Notes under the pieces: generated by a model | Database searches by the model: none | Seen by the model: the letters and a program-made list of their open reading frames with translations, nothing else | Told to the model about the DNA's origin: nothing | Program-made: the position numbers and the translations under genes | In this document: positions 9,316 through 18,500 of the stretch, in pieces | Numbering within the stretch: position 1 is the first letter of the stretch | How the letters are laid out: the number at the start of each line of letters is the position of its first letter | NCBI RefSeq assembly: GCF_900114915.1 | Contig: NZ_FOUS01000004.1 | Span: 372,001 to 436,000, forward strand | DNA from: Bradyrhizobium sp. Rc3b | GTDB lineage: Bacteria > Pseudomonadota > Alphaproteobacteria > Rhizobiales > Xanthobacteraceae | Direction of reading: 5' to 3' | DNA: 64,000 nucleotides

Positions 9316-11480
9316 GCCTTCTTCCCCGCAGCCAGCAGTTTTCGGTCAATGGGCAGGCGCCGCAGCGCCACGCCGGTTGCGGCAAGAATCGCGTTGCGCA
9401 GCGCCGGCGGCCCGGCGTTGACGCCGGCCTCGCCGATGCCGCCGGGCGCCTCGCCGCTCTTGACGACGATCACGTCGATCTTCGGCGTCTCGTTGATGCG
9501 CATCATGCGGTAGTCATGGAAGTTCGATTGCTGCACGCGGCCCTTGTCGATGGTGATCTCGCCATAGAGCGCGGCGGTGAGGCCGAAGATCAGCCCGCCC
9601 TCGATCTGCGCCTTCACCGTGTCGGGGTTGACTGCAATGCCGGTGTCGACCACCGAGGTGATGCGGCGGAGCACGATCTCGCCGATATCGTCGATCTCGG
9701 CCTCCACCACGGTCGCGATGAAGCTCGCGAATGACGGCTGCACGCAGACGCCGCGGCCGACGCGCGGAGGCAGCGGCTCGCCCCAGTCGGATTCCTCCGC
9801 GACCTGGCCCAGCACCGCGAGCATGCGCGGGTTCTTGGTCAGCATGGACTTTCGGAACTCGATCGGGTCCTTGCCCGCCTTGCGCGCGAGCTCGTCCATC
9901 GCGCATTCGACCGCGAACACGTTGTTGTTGGGGCCGACGCCGCGCCAGAAGCCTGTCGGCACCGACAGCGGTTCGGCGCGGACATATTCGACGTGGAAAT
10001 TGGCGAAGTCGTAGGGCGCATCGACCGCGGCATCGATCGCGTCGATGTCGATGCCCTTCTGGAACGCCGGCGGCAACCAGCGCGCCAGAACCGCGGAGCC
10101 GGCGACCTTGTACTTCCACCCCGCGACCTTGCCGTCGACCAGCGACGCCGTGATCTGGTCGCGATAGACCGGACGATAGACATCGTGCTGGATGTCCTCC
10201 TCGCGGGTCCACACCACCTTCACGGGGTAGTCGACCTGTTTTGCGATCTTCACCGCCGCGATCACCATGTCGGGCTCGAGCTTGCGGCCGAAACCGCCGC
10301 CGAGCAGATGATTGTTGACGATGACCTTGTCGACCGGAAGCCCAGCGGCCTTCGCCGCCTCCGACTGCACGCGCGTCATGATCTGCGTGCCGGTCCAGAT
10401 CTCGCAGGAATCGGGTTTGACATGGACGGTGGCGTTGATCGGCTCCATCGAGGCATGCGCCAGGAACGGCAGCTCGTAAGCCGCCTCGAACTTGTCGCCG
10501 CTCGCCAGCGCCTTGGCGATGTCGCCGTCGGATTTGGCGACCGCGCCGTCCTTCTGGCTGGCCTTGCGCAGATCGTCCCAGACATCCTTCGTGGTGATCG
10601 CAGCGTTGGGTCCCTCGTTCCACTCGATCTTGAGCGCTTCGAGGCCCTTCTTGGCCGCCCACATGTGATCGCCGATCACGGCGACCATGTCGTCGAGCAC
10701 CACGACCTTGCGCACGCCGGGGAGCTTCACCGCGGCGCTGTCGTCGACCTTGCCGACCTTGCCGCCGAACACGGGGCAGGCGGCGACGGTCGCGAACTTC
10801 ATGCCGGGCAGGATCGCGTCGATGCCGTAGACGGCCTTGCCGTTGACCTTGTCGGGCGTGTCGAGCCGCTTCAGCGGCTGGCCGATGATGACGAAGTCCT
10901 TGGGGTCCTTCAGCGCAACATCCTTCGGCGGGGTCTGGCCTTGCGCAGCGAGCGCCAGCGCGCCGTAAGCGAGCTTGCGGCCGCTCGCTTCATGCGCGAC
11001 CTCGCCCTTCGATGCCGTGCAGCTCGCGGGCTCGACGCCCCATTGGGCGGCCGCGGCCTGCACCAGCATCGCGCGGGCGGTGGCACCAGCCTTGCGCAGC
11101 GGCAGCCACCAAGCCCGGATCGAGTTGGAGTTGCCGGTGACCTGCAGGCCGAAGGTCGGATTGCCGTAGAGCTTGTCGTTCGGCGGAGCATGTTGCACCT
11201 CGACCCTGCTCCAGTCGGCATCAAGCTCCTCGGCGAGCACGGCGGAGATCGAGGTGTAGGTGCCCTGGCCCATCTCGACCTGCGGCATCATCAGCACGGT
11301 GTGGCCGGTCTCGTCGATGCGGATGAAGGCATTGGGCGCGAACTTGCCCTCGGTCGCATCGCGCGGCTGCACCGGTTCGTTGACGGCGGCGCGCAGCGGC
11401 AGATGGAAGGCGAGCAGGAAACCGGTGGCGAGACCGCCGGTCAGCAGCGCGCGGCGGGAGACGCTGTCATGTGCATTCAT
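9312..11480 (-). CDS. Isoquinoline 1-oxidoreductase-type molybdopterin-binding subunit
   Basis: The 722-residue protein of the xanthine dehydrogenase superfamily has a twin-arginine signal (SRRALLTGGLATG, residues 8-20), so it is exported folded. The Mo-cofactor segments EMGQGTYTSISAVLAEEL, GGGFGRK and GEAPGGIGEAGVNAGPPA are present, and there is no FAD domain. This is the IorB type, which works with a two-cluster 2Fe-2S protein and a cytochrome c to hydroxylate N-heterocycles or oxidise aldehydes. The 2Fe-2S gene ends 8 bp upstream and the cytochrome gene overlaps downstream. The exact substrate (isoquinoline, nicotinate, an aldehyde) is open. Confidence 0.9.
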   Translation of the reverse strand: MNAHDSVSRRALLTGGLATGFLLAFHLPLRAAVNEPVQPRDATEGKFAPNAFIRIDETGHTVLMMPQVEMGQGTYTSISAVLAEELDADWSRVEVQHAPPNDKLYGNPTFGLQVTGNSNSIRAWWLPLRKAGATARAMLVQAAAAQWGVEPASCTASKGEVAHEASGRKLAYGALALAAQGQTPPKDVALKDPKDFVIIGQPLKRLDTPDKVNGKAVYGIDAILPGMKFATVAACPVFGGKVGKVDDSAAVKLPGVRKVVVLDDMVAVIGDHMWAAKKGLEALKIEWNEGPNAAITTKDVWDDLRKASQKDGAVAKSDGDIAKALASGDKFEAAYELPFLAHASMEPINATVHVKPDSCEIWTGTQIMTRVQSEAAKAAGLPVDKVIVNNHLLGGGFGRKLEPDMVIAAVKIAKQVDYPVKVVWTREEDIQHDVYRPVYRDQITASLVDGKVAGWKYKVAGSAVLARWLPPAFQKGIDIDAIDAAVDAPYDFANFHVEYVRAEPLSVPTGFWRGVGPNNNVFAVECAMDELARKAGKDPIEFRKSMLTKNPRMLAVLGQVAEESDWGEPLPPRVGRGVCVQPSFASFIATVVEAEIDDIGEIVLRRITSVVDTGIAVNPDTVKAQIEGGLIFGLTAALYGEITIDKGRVQQSNFHDYRMMRINETPKIDVIVVKSGEAPGGIGEAGVNAGPPALRNAILAATGVALRRLPIDRKLLAAGKKA

Positions 11481-11488
11481 GGCGAACC

Positions 11489-11959
11489 TCAGGACTGGCG
11501 GCCGTTGGCGGCCTGCTTGACGGCCTCGCGGATGCGGACATAGGTGCCGCAGCGGCAGATGTTGCCGGCCATCGCGGCGTCGATATCGGAATCGTCAGGA
11601 TTGGGCGTAGCTGCCAGCAATGCGGCGGCCGACATGATCTGGCCGGACTGGCAATAGCCGCACTGGATCACTTCGAGGTCGAGCCAGGCCTTCTGCACCT
11701 TCGCGCCCGCAGGCGTGCTGCCGACATGTTCGATCGTGGTGATGGCGCGGTTCTCGACCGCGCTGACCGGCAGGACGCAGGAGCGCACCGCCTTGCCGTC
11801 GACATGCACCGTGCAGGCGCCGCATTGCGCGATGCCGCAGCCGAACTTGGTGCCGGTCATTCCGAGGATGTCGCGCAGCACCCACAGCAGCGGCATTTCA
11901 GGCGGCGCATCGAACGATTTCGTTTCGCCGTTGATGGTGAGAACAGTTGCCATATGCAT
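11489..11959 (-). CDS. (2Fe-2S)-binding subunit of molybdenum hydroxylase (IorA type)
   Basis: The 156-residue protein has the two-cluster arrangement of the xanthine oxidase family. The plant-type ferredoxin cluster is seen as [18 protein letters not shown] with a later SCVLP, and the helical-domain cluster as [10 protein letters not shown] and [11 protein letters not shown]. It carries electrons from the Mo site to the cytochrome subunit. There is no signal peptide; such subunits are exported together with the Tat-tagged large subunit. It is the first gene of the operon, so the promoter must lie in 11960-12430. Confidence 0.93.
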   Translation of the reverse strand: MHMATVLTINGETKSFDAPPEMPLLWVLRDILGMTGTKFGCGIAQCGACTVHVDGKAVRSCVLPVSAVENRAITTIEHVGSTPAGAKVQKAWLDLEVIQCGYCQSGQIMSAAALLAATPNPDDSDIDAAMAGNICRCGTYVRIREAVKQAANGRQS

Positions 11960-12436
11960 CCCCTTGCTCGCTCGATCGCTTGCGGCGATCTAGTCAGCGA
12001 ATTCGCGCGCGACAATAATCATACCGATACGAAACGATGAAGCGTCGCAATCTCCGGCAATGCATATTTGCGCTGCTGACGCGTCAGCCCATGACGTTCA
12101 CGAATTTGTGCGGCGCTCGCTGCCAGCGTTTTGGGCTAATTGATATGATAATCGTCATGTTTTGACGCATTTTCGGCGCGCGCGATCGTCGATCGCCGCA
12201 GATTGTCGTGCGGATGCGCAAAATCATGCGATGACGAAAGTCGTGCGATTGGGAAAGTCGGGTGATTGGGAGAGCCGTGCGGCGGCGCGCACGGGATCAA
12301 TCGCAACGGCTGGCGGCCGGAGAGTTGCGCGATGACGACATTATTCTCCTGTTTTGCCCGACGGAGCGTCGGCGTCATCAGGCGTGTGGAGCAGAATGAC
12401 TGTTTGTTGAATCGGTCGAGCCGCGGGCTCGCTTAA
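11960..12436. other. Intergenic region upstream of the molybdenum hydroxylase operon
   Basis: About 480 bases without a convincing gene. AT-richer stretches near 12015-12030 and 12138-12160 are possible promoter elements for the leftward operon. Around 12235-12280 GTGCGATTGGGAAAGTCG and GGTGATTGGGAGAG form a degenerate tandem repeat. An 80-codon open frame on the minus strand lacks a ribosome site and protein-like sequence. TGTTTTGCCCGACGG near 12350 resembles the start of the repeat at 57835 and may be a fragment of it. Confidence 0.4.
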
Positions 12437-12554
12437 CCTCTCCCGCTTGCGGGAGAGGTCGGCGCGAAGCGCCGGGGGAGGGCTTTCTCCACATTGGGAG
12501 TGTTCGTTGTGGAGACACCCCCAACCCCAGCCCTCCCCCGCAAGCGGGAGAGGG
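12437..12554. repeat. CCTCTCCCGCTTGCGGG-type inverted repeat (family R1)
   Basis: The left end CCTCTCCCGCTTGCGGGAGA is itself a hairpin and is matched by CCCTCCCCCGCAAGCGGGAG at the right end, so either local hairpins or one long stem can form. Related copies are at 29757-29876 and 32914-33066, with looser relatives at 21719-21778 and 21919-22063. The interior shares CTCC-GTGTTCG-GGAGACACCCCCA in most copies. The five sites share ends and centre but differ elsewhere, indicating an old dispersed family. Confidence 0.85.
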
Positions 12555-12695
12555 AGCGCACCTTTTCCATGGCAACCAGCCAGCTCAATTTCAGCCGACT
12601 GTAAGCCATTGATTTCGCACGCCCCGGCTACTGTGCATGGGGTTGTTTTCGAGTTTTTTGTTTTGGGGAGCCCCGGAACGCCGTCGCGACGCGCG

Positions 12696-14120
12696 TCAGC
12701 TCTGCCGGAAACCCATCCGGAAGGCGCCCCAGTGCTTGCCGCGGATCACGATCGGCGAGGACAGGTCCTTCATCAGCACGAACTGTCCGCCGCCCATGTC
12801 ACGGCGATAGGTCTGGAGCAGGAACGGCTTGGTGTTCGCCGCGACCTTCTTCACTGCGCGATCGGTGAACAGGCGGCGGTTGCGGCAATTGGCGTTGTTC
12901 CAGACCGAGTCCTTGCCCTGCGGCAGGCGGTAGTTGGGGTTGTGGGTCGGCAGATAGCCGCCCTTGGCCCAGGCGACGCAGAACACGATGCGGGGATCGG
13001 ATTTCTGGATCGGATCCTGGATCGCCGGCAGCAGGCGGTCGGTGAAGTCGACGTAGTTGGTGAGGTACTGCTTTGGATCGGTGCCGGGAATTTCGCGATA
13101 CGTCTCGTCCATGAGCTGGTCGAGCGTGATGTCGCCGCGATCGATCGCGGCCTCGAATTCGGTCGAGATCCGCTTCGCGGTCTCGACGACGACCCGGATC
13201 AGCGGTGCGTCGGATGTTTCCACGCCGCTGTCGGCGATCAGCGCGATCAGGCCTTCGGAGGTGTCGAGCAGCTTGGTCACGCGCTGGTCGGCGCTCTTGA
13301 GATCGCGCGAGGAGAGGTCGACGCCCTTGGCGAGTTCGTTCAGCTCGCTGATGACGGTGTCGCAATGTCCGAGATTGGAGGTCGCCGCGCGCGTGACGCT
13401 GCCGATCTCCGCCTCCACGGAGGCGAAGCCCTGCTGGACCCGCGAGATGATGCCGGAGATCTGCTGGGCGCCTTCGCCTGCGGTCTTCGCGCGCTGCGAA
13501 GCGTCGCTGCTCTCGCCGATCAGGCCTTCGATCTGGCCGTCGAGATCGCGCACGGTGTCGGAGATCTGGTGCGTGGCCTGGCGGGTGGCTTCCGCGAGGT
13601 TCTTCACCTCGCTTGCGACCACCGCAAAGCCGCGGCCGGCGTTGCCGGCGCGGGCGGCTTCGATGGTTGCGTTCAGCGCCAGCAGATTGGTCTGCTTCGC
13701 GATCGCCTCGATCGAGCCGGAGACTTTCGCGACCTGCGCCAGCGCCGAGCCGACGGCACTGAGGCGCGCCTCGATGCGCTCCACCGCTGCGACGAGCTCG
13801 GAGATGTGGCTGACCGCGGTGTCGACGGCGCTGCGTGATTGCGCGATCTCACCGACCGCCGCGGACGTGGTGGTTTGCACGGCCTGCGAGGCGTTGGCGA
13901 TATCGTGGTTGGCCGAGACCATCGTCTCGGCGGTCTTCTGAAGATGGTGGAACCGTTCCGACTGGTTGGCGACGCGGTTTGCGACTTCCTGGACGTTGCC
14001 GGCGATATCGGCGAGTTCCACGCCGAGGCCGCCAATGCGATCGGCAAGCTGATCGATCAGCCGCTCGGCCAGCGTGCGATTGGAGCCGGTGTCCATGACT
14101 GCAAGTTGTACGACGGACAT
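12696..14120 (-). CDS. Soluble methyl-accepting chemotaxis-type receptor with C-terminal sensory domain
   Basis: This 474-residue protein has no membrane segment. Residues about 40-290 form the signalling coiled coil, with the conserved tip [20 protein letters not shown] at 140-159 followed by [13 protein letters not shown], which couples to CheW and CheA. Residues about 315-474 form a separate domain ending in [23 protein letters not shown] and [11 protein letters not shown]. The domain order is reversed from ordinary receptors: signalling first, sensor last. The neighbouring gene (14299-16044) has the same C-terminal domain, so the pair likely arose by duplication. The ligand is unknown. 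No CheR pentapeptide is seen at the C-terminus. Confidence 0.88.
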   Translation of the reverse strand: MSVVQLAVMDTGSNRTLAERLIDQLADRIGGLGVELADIAGNVQEVANRVANQSERFHHLQKTAETMVSANHDIANASQAVQTTTSAAVGEIAQSRSAVDTAVSHISELVAAVERIEARLSAVGSALAQVAKVSGSIEAIAKQTNLLALNATIEAARAGNAGRGFAVVASEVKNLAEATRQATHQISDTVRDLDGQIEGLIGESSDASQRAKTAGEGAQQISGIISRVQQGFASVEAEIGSVTRAATSNLGHCDTVISELNELAKGVDLSSRDLKSADQRVTKLLDTSEGLIALIADSGVETSDAPLIRVVVETAKRISTEFEAAIDRGDITLDQLMDETYREIPGTDPKQYLTNYVDFTDRLLPAIQDPIQKSDPRIVFCVAWAKGGYLPTHNPNYRLPQGKDSVWNNANCRNRRLFTDRAVKKVAANTKPFLLQTYRRDMGGGQFVLMKDLSSPIVIRGKHWGAFRMGFRQS

Positions 14121-14298
14121 ATTCGATGAGTCCTCCAGTCAGAGCCGCAACCCGGCTCACGGCGGCATTCCCATTCCAATTCAGTTTAAAAGGATGATTC
14201 GCGGCCGGCGTCTTGCCTGAGCGTGCACTCAGGCGCAATTCGCGCCCTGTTTCTCGATTCCGCTCGAAAGACTGCGGGACATTTTTTCGGGCCAGGCT

Positions 14299-16044
14299 CT
14301 AGAGCTTGTAGGCCGTGCGGAATCCACCCCAGTGCCGGCCCTGCACGCGGATCGGAACGTCGATCTCGCGCATCATCACCGTATTCCCGTTGCCCATGTC
14401 GCGCGCATAGCTCTGCACCAGGTACGAGCGCAGGTTGCGTGCGGCCGCCAACCCCGCCGGATCGTTGAATATCCTGCGGTTGCGACTATTGGCTGTGTTC
14501 CAGGCGACGTCGCCCGGTCGCTGCGGGTGCGAATAGATCTTGTTGTGCACCGGCAGGAAGCCGTTGCGGTCGACCATGGCGCAGAACGCCATGCGCTGGT
14601 CCTTGGCCAGAAAGACCTCCTGGAACGGCGGCAGCGCGCGGTCGGCCCAGTCGAGATATTTCGTGCGGTATTGCTGCGGATTGGTTCCGGCGATTTCGGC
14701 GTAGTCGGTGTCGAAGAGATCGTCGATCCCCACTTCGCCGCGGGCAAGGGCCTGCTCGAAGATCTTGGTCAGCGCGTTGCCCGCTTCCATGGCGCGGGTG
14801 ACGAACTCCGTGTTCTCTTCGTGGATCGCCCAGAGCCTGTCCTCGATCTTTTCGCTGAGCTCGGCATTGGGACCGACGAATTGCGCGCGGGCCCCGGCCT
14901 TGGATTGCTCGATCACGCGCAGGCGGCAGGCGCCGACGGCTTCGAGGGTGCCTTCGATCATCGCTTGCGGTGCAAGCCGGCCCGCATCCGCGCCACCGAT
15001 CAGCACGCCCTCCATCGAGATTTCATAGACCGGCATCACGCCGCGCGCGGTTTCGAGCTTCAGATGGCAGGGCAGCCGTTCGGTCTTGCGGCGGTCGTCA
15101 TGCTCGCTCTGGCGGAGCAGCACGGCGCAGCGCGATTTCAGCTTCTGTGCGAAGGTGGTGACGGCCTTGCCGGCACTGGCGACGTTCTCGCCATGGCTCT
15201 CGGCCGCCTTGGTCGCGGCATCGATCTCGGCTGCGCTCTCGCCGACCGAGACGATGAACTCCGAGGCGCTGGCGGCGTTGCCGGAGACTTCGCTGGTCGT
15301 GGCGTTCTGTTCGGCGACCGCGCCGTTGACGGTCTCGAAGACCGGGCGGATCGCCTCGATCGCCTGCGAAATGCGGTGCACGGCATCGGCGGAGCCGGCG
15401 GCGTCGCGCTGCAGCGCGTCGATCTTCTTCGTAATCTCTTCCGTCGCCCCTTGCGTCTGCACCGCGAGGGCCTTGACCTCGGTTGCGACGACCGCAAAGC
15501 CTTTTCCCGCAGCGCCCGCGCGTGCGGCCTCGATCGTCGAGTTGAGCGCGAGCAGCGTCGTCTGCCGCGCGATCTGTGCGATCAGGTTGACGACATTGCC
15601 GATGGCGGCGGAGGATTCGCGCAGGCGATCGACATTGGCACGGGCTTCCTGCGCCGCGGCGCTGGCCTCGTCGGCGAGCTTGCCGGCCTCGCGAACCTGC
15701 GCCCCGATCCCTAGCGCGGACTGGGTGAACTTGTCCGCGGCATGGGCGAAGGTGGAGGCGGTCGATTGCGCGGCATTGGTCCGGCCGGTCAGGGCGTCGG
15801 TGCGGTCGCGGATGGCGGCAAGCGTCGATGCGGTCGCTTCGGCGCCGCCCGCCACCGAATTGGCGGCGCGCTCGAGCTGGCGGATCATCGCGCCGAGCTC
15901 GAGTTCCAGCAATTCCAGGATTTCCCGCGCCGAATCACCTTCGGCCGGGGCGGGCTCGGACTGGGCCACCGGCGGTGCGGCCTCTGCGGCTGCCACGGGC
16001 GCGGCCATATCCGGCAGACGCTTCCGAAATAGTCCGAATGCCAT
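14299..16044 (-). CDS. Soluble chemotaxis-type receptor with PilZ domain and C-terminal sensory domain
   Basis: The 581-residue protein has no membrane span. The N-terminal 40 residues are Ala/Pro-rich. The signalling coiled coil covers about 45-300 with a tip [20 protein letters not shown] at 158-177. A PilZ-like domain follows at about 315-395: RKTER (319-323) supplies the RxxxR arm and EISMEG (341-346) the second motif, where the usual D/N is E341. The last 145 residues match the C-terminal domain of the neighbouring receptor ([34 protein letters not shown]). It could tie cyclic-di-GMP level to chemotaxis output if the PilZ domain still binds. It lies 178 bp upstream of its paralogue on the same strand. 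Confidence 0.87.
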   Translation of the reverse strand: MAFGLFRKRLPDMAAPVAAAEAAPPVAQSEPAPAEGDSAREILELLELELGAMIRQLERAANSVAGGAEATASTLAAIRDRTDALTGRTNAAQSTASTFAHAADKFTQSALGIGAQVREAGKLADEASAAAQEARANVDRLRESSAAIGNVVNLIAQIARQTTLLALNSTIEAARAGAAGKGFAVVATEVKALAVQTQGATEEITKKIDALQRDAAGSADAVHRISQAIEAIRPVFETVNGAVAEQNATTSEVSGNAASASEFIVSVGESAAEIDAATKAAESHGENVASAGKAVTTFAQKLKSRCAVLLRQSEHDDRRKTERLPCHLKLETARGVMPVYEISMEGVLIGGADAGRLAPQAMIEGTLEAVGACRLRVIEQSKAGARAQFVGPNAELSEKIEDRLWAIHEENTEFVTRAMEAGNALTKIFEQALARGEVGIDDLFDTDYAEIAGTNPQQYRTKYLDWADRALPPFQEVFLAKDQRMAFCAMVDRNGFLPVHNKIYSHPQRPGDVAWNTANSRNRRIFNDPAGLAAARNLRSYLVQSYARDMGNGNTVMMREIDVPIRVQGRHWGGFRTAYKL

Positions 16045-16254
16045 CAGGTCTCTCTTGTCGGGGGACGCTCGGAGGTTATTTTCGCAGGCTGGAATGAAGT
16101 CAGGGTTAACGATGCCTCACCTCTGGGCAGGGGCCTGTACGGTGTTACCTTAAAGTATCCGAGACCCTTTCATTCCGGTGGGTTGGCGGCCTATAAGGCC
16201 GCGTTTCCCACCCTCATTGGCGTACGATTCCAAGAGATCCCCGAGAGACCACGC

Positions 16255-17001
16255 ATGGCCGGACATTCCCAATTCAAGAACATCATGCACCGCAAGGGGC
16301 GGCAGGATGCCCAGAAGTCGAAGCTGTTCGGCAAGCTGGCGCGGGAAATCACCGTCGCGGCCAAGCTGGGCACGCCCGACCCCAACATGAACCCCCGCCT
16401 CCGCGCCGCCGTAATCGCCGCGCGGCAGGAGAACATGCCGAAGGACAATATCGAGCGCGCCATCAAGAAGGCACTCGGCAGCGACGGCGAGAACTATGAC
16501 GAGATCCGCTACGAGGGTTATGGCCCCGGCGGCGTTGCCGTCATCGTCGAGGCGCTGACCGACAACCGTAACCGCGCCGCCTCCGACATCCGCTCCTTCT
16601 TCACCAAATCGGGCGGCAATCTCGGCGAAACCGGCTCGGTGTCCTTCATGTTCGATCGCACCGGAATCATCGAATACGACCGCAGCGTCGCCTCCGACGA
16701 CGCCGTGCTCGATGCCGCGATCGAGGCCGGCGCCGACGACGTCGTCTCCGGCGAAGCCGGTCACGAGATCTACGCCTCGACCGAAGGCTATCGCGACGTC
16801 GCCAAGGCGCTGGAAGCCAAGTTCGGCGAGCCGCGCAGGGCCGCGCTGATCTGGAAGCCGCAAAACACGGTCGCGGTCGACGACGAGACCGGCGAGAAGC
16901 TGCTCAAGCTGATGGACCTGCTCAACGAGCACGACGATGTCCAGCACGTCTACGCCAATTTCGAGGTGTCGGACGCGCTGGTGGCGAAGATGGGCGGGTA
17001 G
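16255..17001 (+). CDS. yebC: YebC/PmpR family DNA-binding or translation-associated protein
   Basis: This 248-residue protein starts [20 protein letters not shown], the hallmark N-terminus of the family. The middle shows [20 protein letters not shown] and [19 protein letters not shown]. The frame is open 24 codons upstream, but family alignment fixes the start at 16255. YebC proteins were described as transcriptional regulators and more recently as ribosome-associated factors helping at proline stretches. The yebC-ruvC-ruvA-ruvB order is conserved across many bacteria. Confidence 0.95.
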   Translation: MAGHSQFKNIMHRKGRQDAQKSKLFGKLAREITVAAKLGTPDPNMNPRLRAAVIAARQENMPKDNIERAIKKALGSDGENYDEIRYEGYGPGGVAVIVEALTDNRNRAASDIRSFFTKSGGNLGETGSVSFMFDRTGIIEYDRSVASDDAVLDAAIEAGADDVVSGEAGHEIYASTEGYRDVAKALEAKFGEPRRAALIWKPQNTVAVDDETGEKLLKLMDLLNEHDDVQHVYANFEVSDALVAKMGG

Positions 17002-17025
17002 AGCCTCACCTCACCCTCCGCTGTC

Positions 17026-17127
17026 GTCGTCCGGCTTGACCGGGCGACCCAGTATTCCAGAGACAGCAATGGGAATACGGAGAAGCCGCGGCGTACTGGA
17101 TACCCCGCCTTCGCGGGGTATGACGCC
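17026..17127. repeat. Intergenic palindromic repeat with strong hairpin, yebC-ruvC
   Basis: The element spans GTCGTCCGGCTTGACCGGGC through GGGGTATGACGCC. It contains TACCCCGC-CTTC-GCGGGGTA (17101-17120), a perfect 8-bp stem with a CTTC loop, preceded by a CCAGTATTCC...GGAATACGG pair. No T-tract follows, so rho-independent termination is uncertain. The same wording (mention of CAGTATTCCAGA and ATACCCCGCCTTCGCGGGG) is familiar to me as a common bradyrhizobial intergenic repeat. Confidence 0.65.
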
Positions 17128-17231
17128 CGGAGTCTGTGGTGGGCGGTGCGGCTCACTAACGCCCCCACTTCCCCTGTTACTTCCGTTCTGTTTCTGTTTC
17201 CCCCACGGCAGCCAGCCGCTATCACTGGCCC

Positions 17232-17759
17232 ATGACTGCGCTCCCGATTCGTGGCCCCGTTCGCATCATCGGCATCGACCCCGGCCTGCGCCGCACCGGC
17301 TGGGGCGTGATCGAGGCTGAGGGCAATCGCCTGATCTACGTCGCCTGCGGTTCGGTGGAACCGCCGGACGATTTGCCGCTGGCGCGCCGGCTGCTCGCGA
17401 TCCATGAAGGGCTCGCGGCCGTGCTCTCGAACCATCAGCCGATGGAAGCCGCGGTCGAGCAGACCTTCGTCAACAAGGACGGCGTTGCGACACTGAAGCT
17501 CGGCCAGGCCCGAGGCGTCGCCATGCTGGCGCCCGCAATGTTCGGCATCTCGGTCGCCGAATACGCGCCGAACCAGGTCAAGAAAACCGTGGTCGGCGCC
17601 GGCCATGCCGACAAGCAACAGATCGCGATGATGCTGAAGATATTGCTGCCCAAGGCCGAGCCGCCGTCCGCCGACGCCGCCGACGCGCTCGCCATCGCCA
17701 TCACCCACGCCCATCACCGCCAGAGCACCGCGCTGCGGCTGAAGGTGGCGGGGTTATGA
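17232..17759 (+). CDS. ruvC: Holliday junction resolvase RuvC
   Basis: The 175-residue endonuclease resolves Holliday junctions together with RuvAB. The acidic catalytic residues are visible in [15 protein letters not shown] (first Asp), [11 protein letters not shown] (Glu) and [16 protein letters not shown] (Asp pair). The length is normal. Its stop overlaps the ruvA ATG (ATGA). The C-terminal [13 protein letters not shown] is short, as in other alphaproteobacteria. Confidence 0.97.
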   Translation: MTALPIRGPVRIIGIDPGLRRTGWGVIEAEGNRLIYVACGSVEPPDDLPLARRLLAIHEGLAAVLSNHQPMEAAVEQTFVNKDGVATLKLGQARGVAMLAPAMFGISVAEYAPNQVKKTVVGAGHADKQQIAMMLKILLPKAEPPSADAADALAIAITHAHHRQSTALRLKVAGL

Positions 17760-18373
17760 TCGGCAAACTCAAGGGCCTGATCGATTCCTACGGCGAGGAT
17801 TTCGTGATTCTTGACGTCGGCGGCGTCGGCTATCAGGTGCATTGCTCGACGCGCACGTTGCAGCATCTGCCCAAGCCGGGCGAAGCTGCCGTGCTGTCGA
17901 TCGAGACCTATGTCCGCGAGGACCAGATCAAACTGTTCGGCTTCCGCACCGACCAGGAGCGCGAATGGTTTCGCCTGCTCCAGACCGTGCAGGGCGTCGG
18001 CGCCAAGGTCGCGCTCGCCGTGCTCGGCACGCTGGCGCCGGCCGATCTCGCCAATGCCATTGCGCTCCGCGACAAGGCCGCGGTGGCGCGCACGCCCGGC
18101 GTTGGTCCCAAGGTCGCCGAACGCATCGTCACCGAGTTGAAGGACAAGGCGCCGGCTTTCGCCAATGTCGATCCGGCCGTCGTGCATCTTGCCGGTGCGG
18201 TCGACGACCAGCGCGCGCCGCGGCCCGTCGCCGATGCGATCTCCGCGCTGGTCAATCTCGGCTACGGCCAGCCGCAGGCCGCCGCCGCGATTGCGTCGGC
18301 CTCGCGCAGTGCGGGTGAGAACGCCGAGACGGCGCAGCTCATTCGCCTCGGCCTGAAGGAACTGGCGAAGTGA
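17756..18373 (+). CDS. ruvA: Holliday junction branch-migration protein RuvA
   Basis: The 205-residue protein has the OB-fold start [20 protein letters not shown], the helix-hairpin-helix segments [18 protein letters not shown] and [16 protein letters not shown], and the small C-terminal domain that contacts RuvB ([20 protein letters not shown]). RuvA holds the four-way junction for the RuvB motors. The protein ends KELAK. The stop sits in AAGTGAGCG, and the same nonamer occurs again 130 bases later at the ruvB start, with a repeat element in between. Confidence 0.97.
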   Translation: MIGKLKGLIDSYGEDFVILDVGGVGYQVHCSTRTLQHLPKPGEAAVLSIETYVREDQIKLFGFRTDQEREWFRLLQTVQGVGAKVALAVLGTLAPADLANAIALRDKAAVARTPGVGPKVAERIVTELKDKAPAFANVDPAVVHLAGAVDDQRAPRPVADAISALVNLGYGQPQAAAAIASASRSAGENAETAQLIRLGLKELAK

Positions 18374-18393
18374 GCGCGGCAATGGTCAGTCTC

Positions 18394-18486
18394 GTAGGGT
18401 GGGCAAAGCGCAGCGTGCCCACCACTCTTAGGGCGATCGGAGAGATATCGTGGGCACGGCGCGAAGAGTGCCTTTGCCCACCCTAC
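18394..18486. repeat. GTAGGGTGGGCA palindromic repeat (family R2) inserted between ruvA and ruvB
   Basis: The ends are GTAGGGTGGGCAAAG (18394) and TTTGCCCACCCTAC (ending 18486), with inner GTGCCCACC and GTGGGCAC pairs. A second copy is at 21799-21887. Flanking it are two related stretches: GGAACTGGCGAAGTGAGCG at 18358-18376 (end of ruvA) and GGAGTTCGCCAAGTGAGCG at 18489-18507 (before and into ruvB), 15 of 19 bases identical. The second copy would read EFAK-stop in the ruvA frame, against ELAK-stop at the true ruvA end. Confidence 0.82.
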
Positions 18487-18500
18487 GGGGAGTTCGCCAA

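Noticed and set aside
9993..11543. A 516-codon plus-strand open frame opposite the molybdopterin subunit
   Set aside because: The minus-strand gene has clear domains and operon context; the plus frame does not.
12136..12378. Possible 80-residue protein on the minus strand
   Set aside because: No ribosome site, no recognisable domain and a Pro/Ser/His/Arg composition unlike the neighbours.
18450..18500. Upstream GTG start for ruvB
   Set aside because: The extra 17 codons come from the inserted R2 repeat and do not match the RuvB N-terminus.
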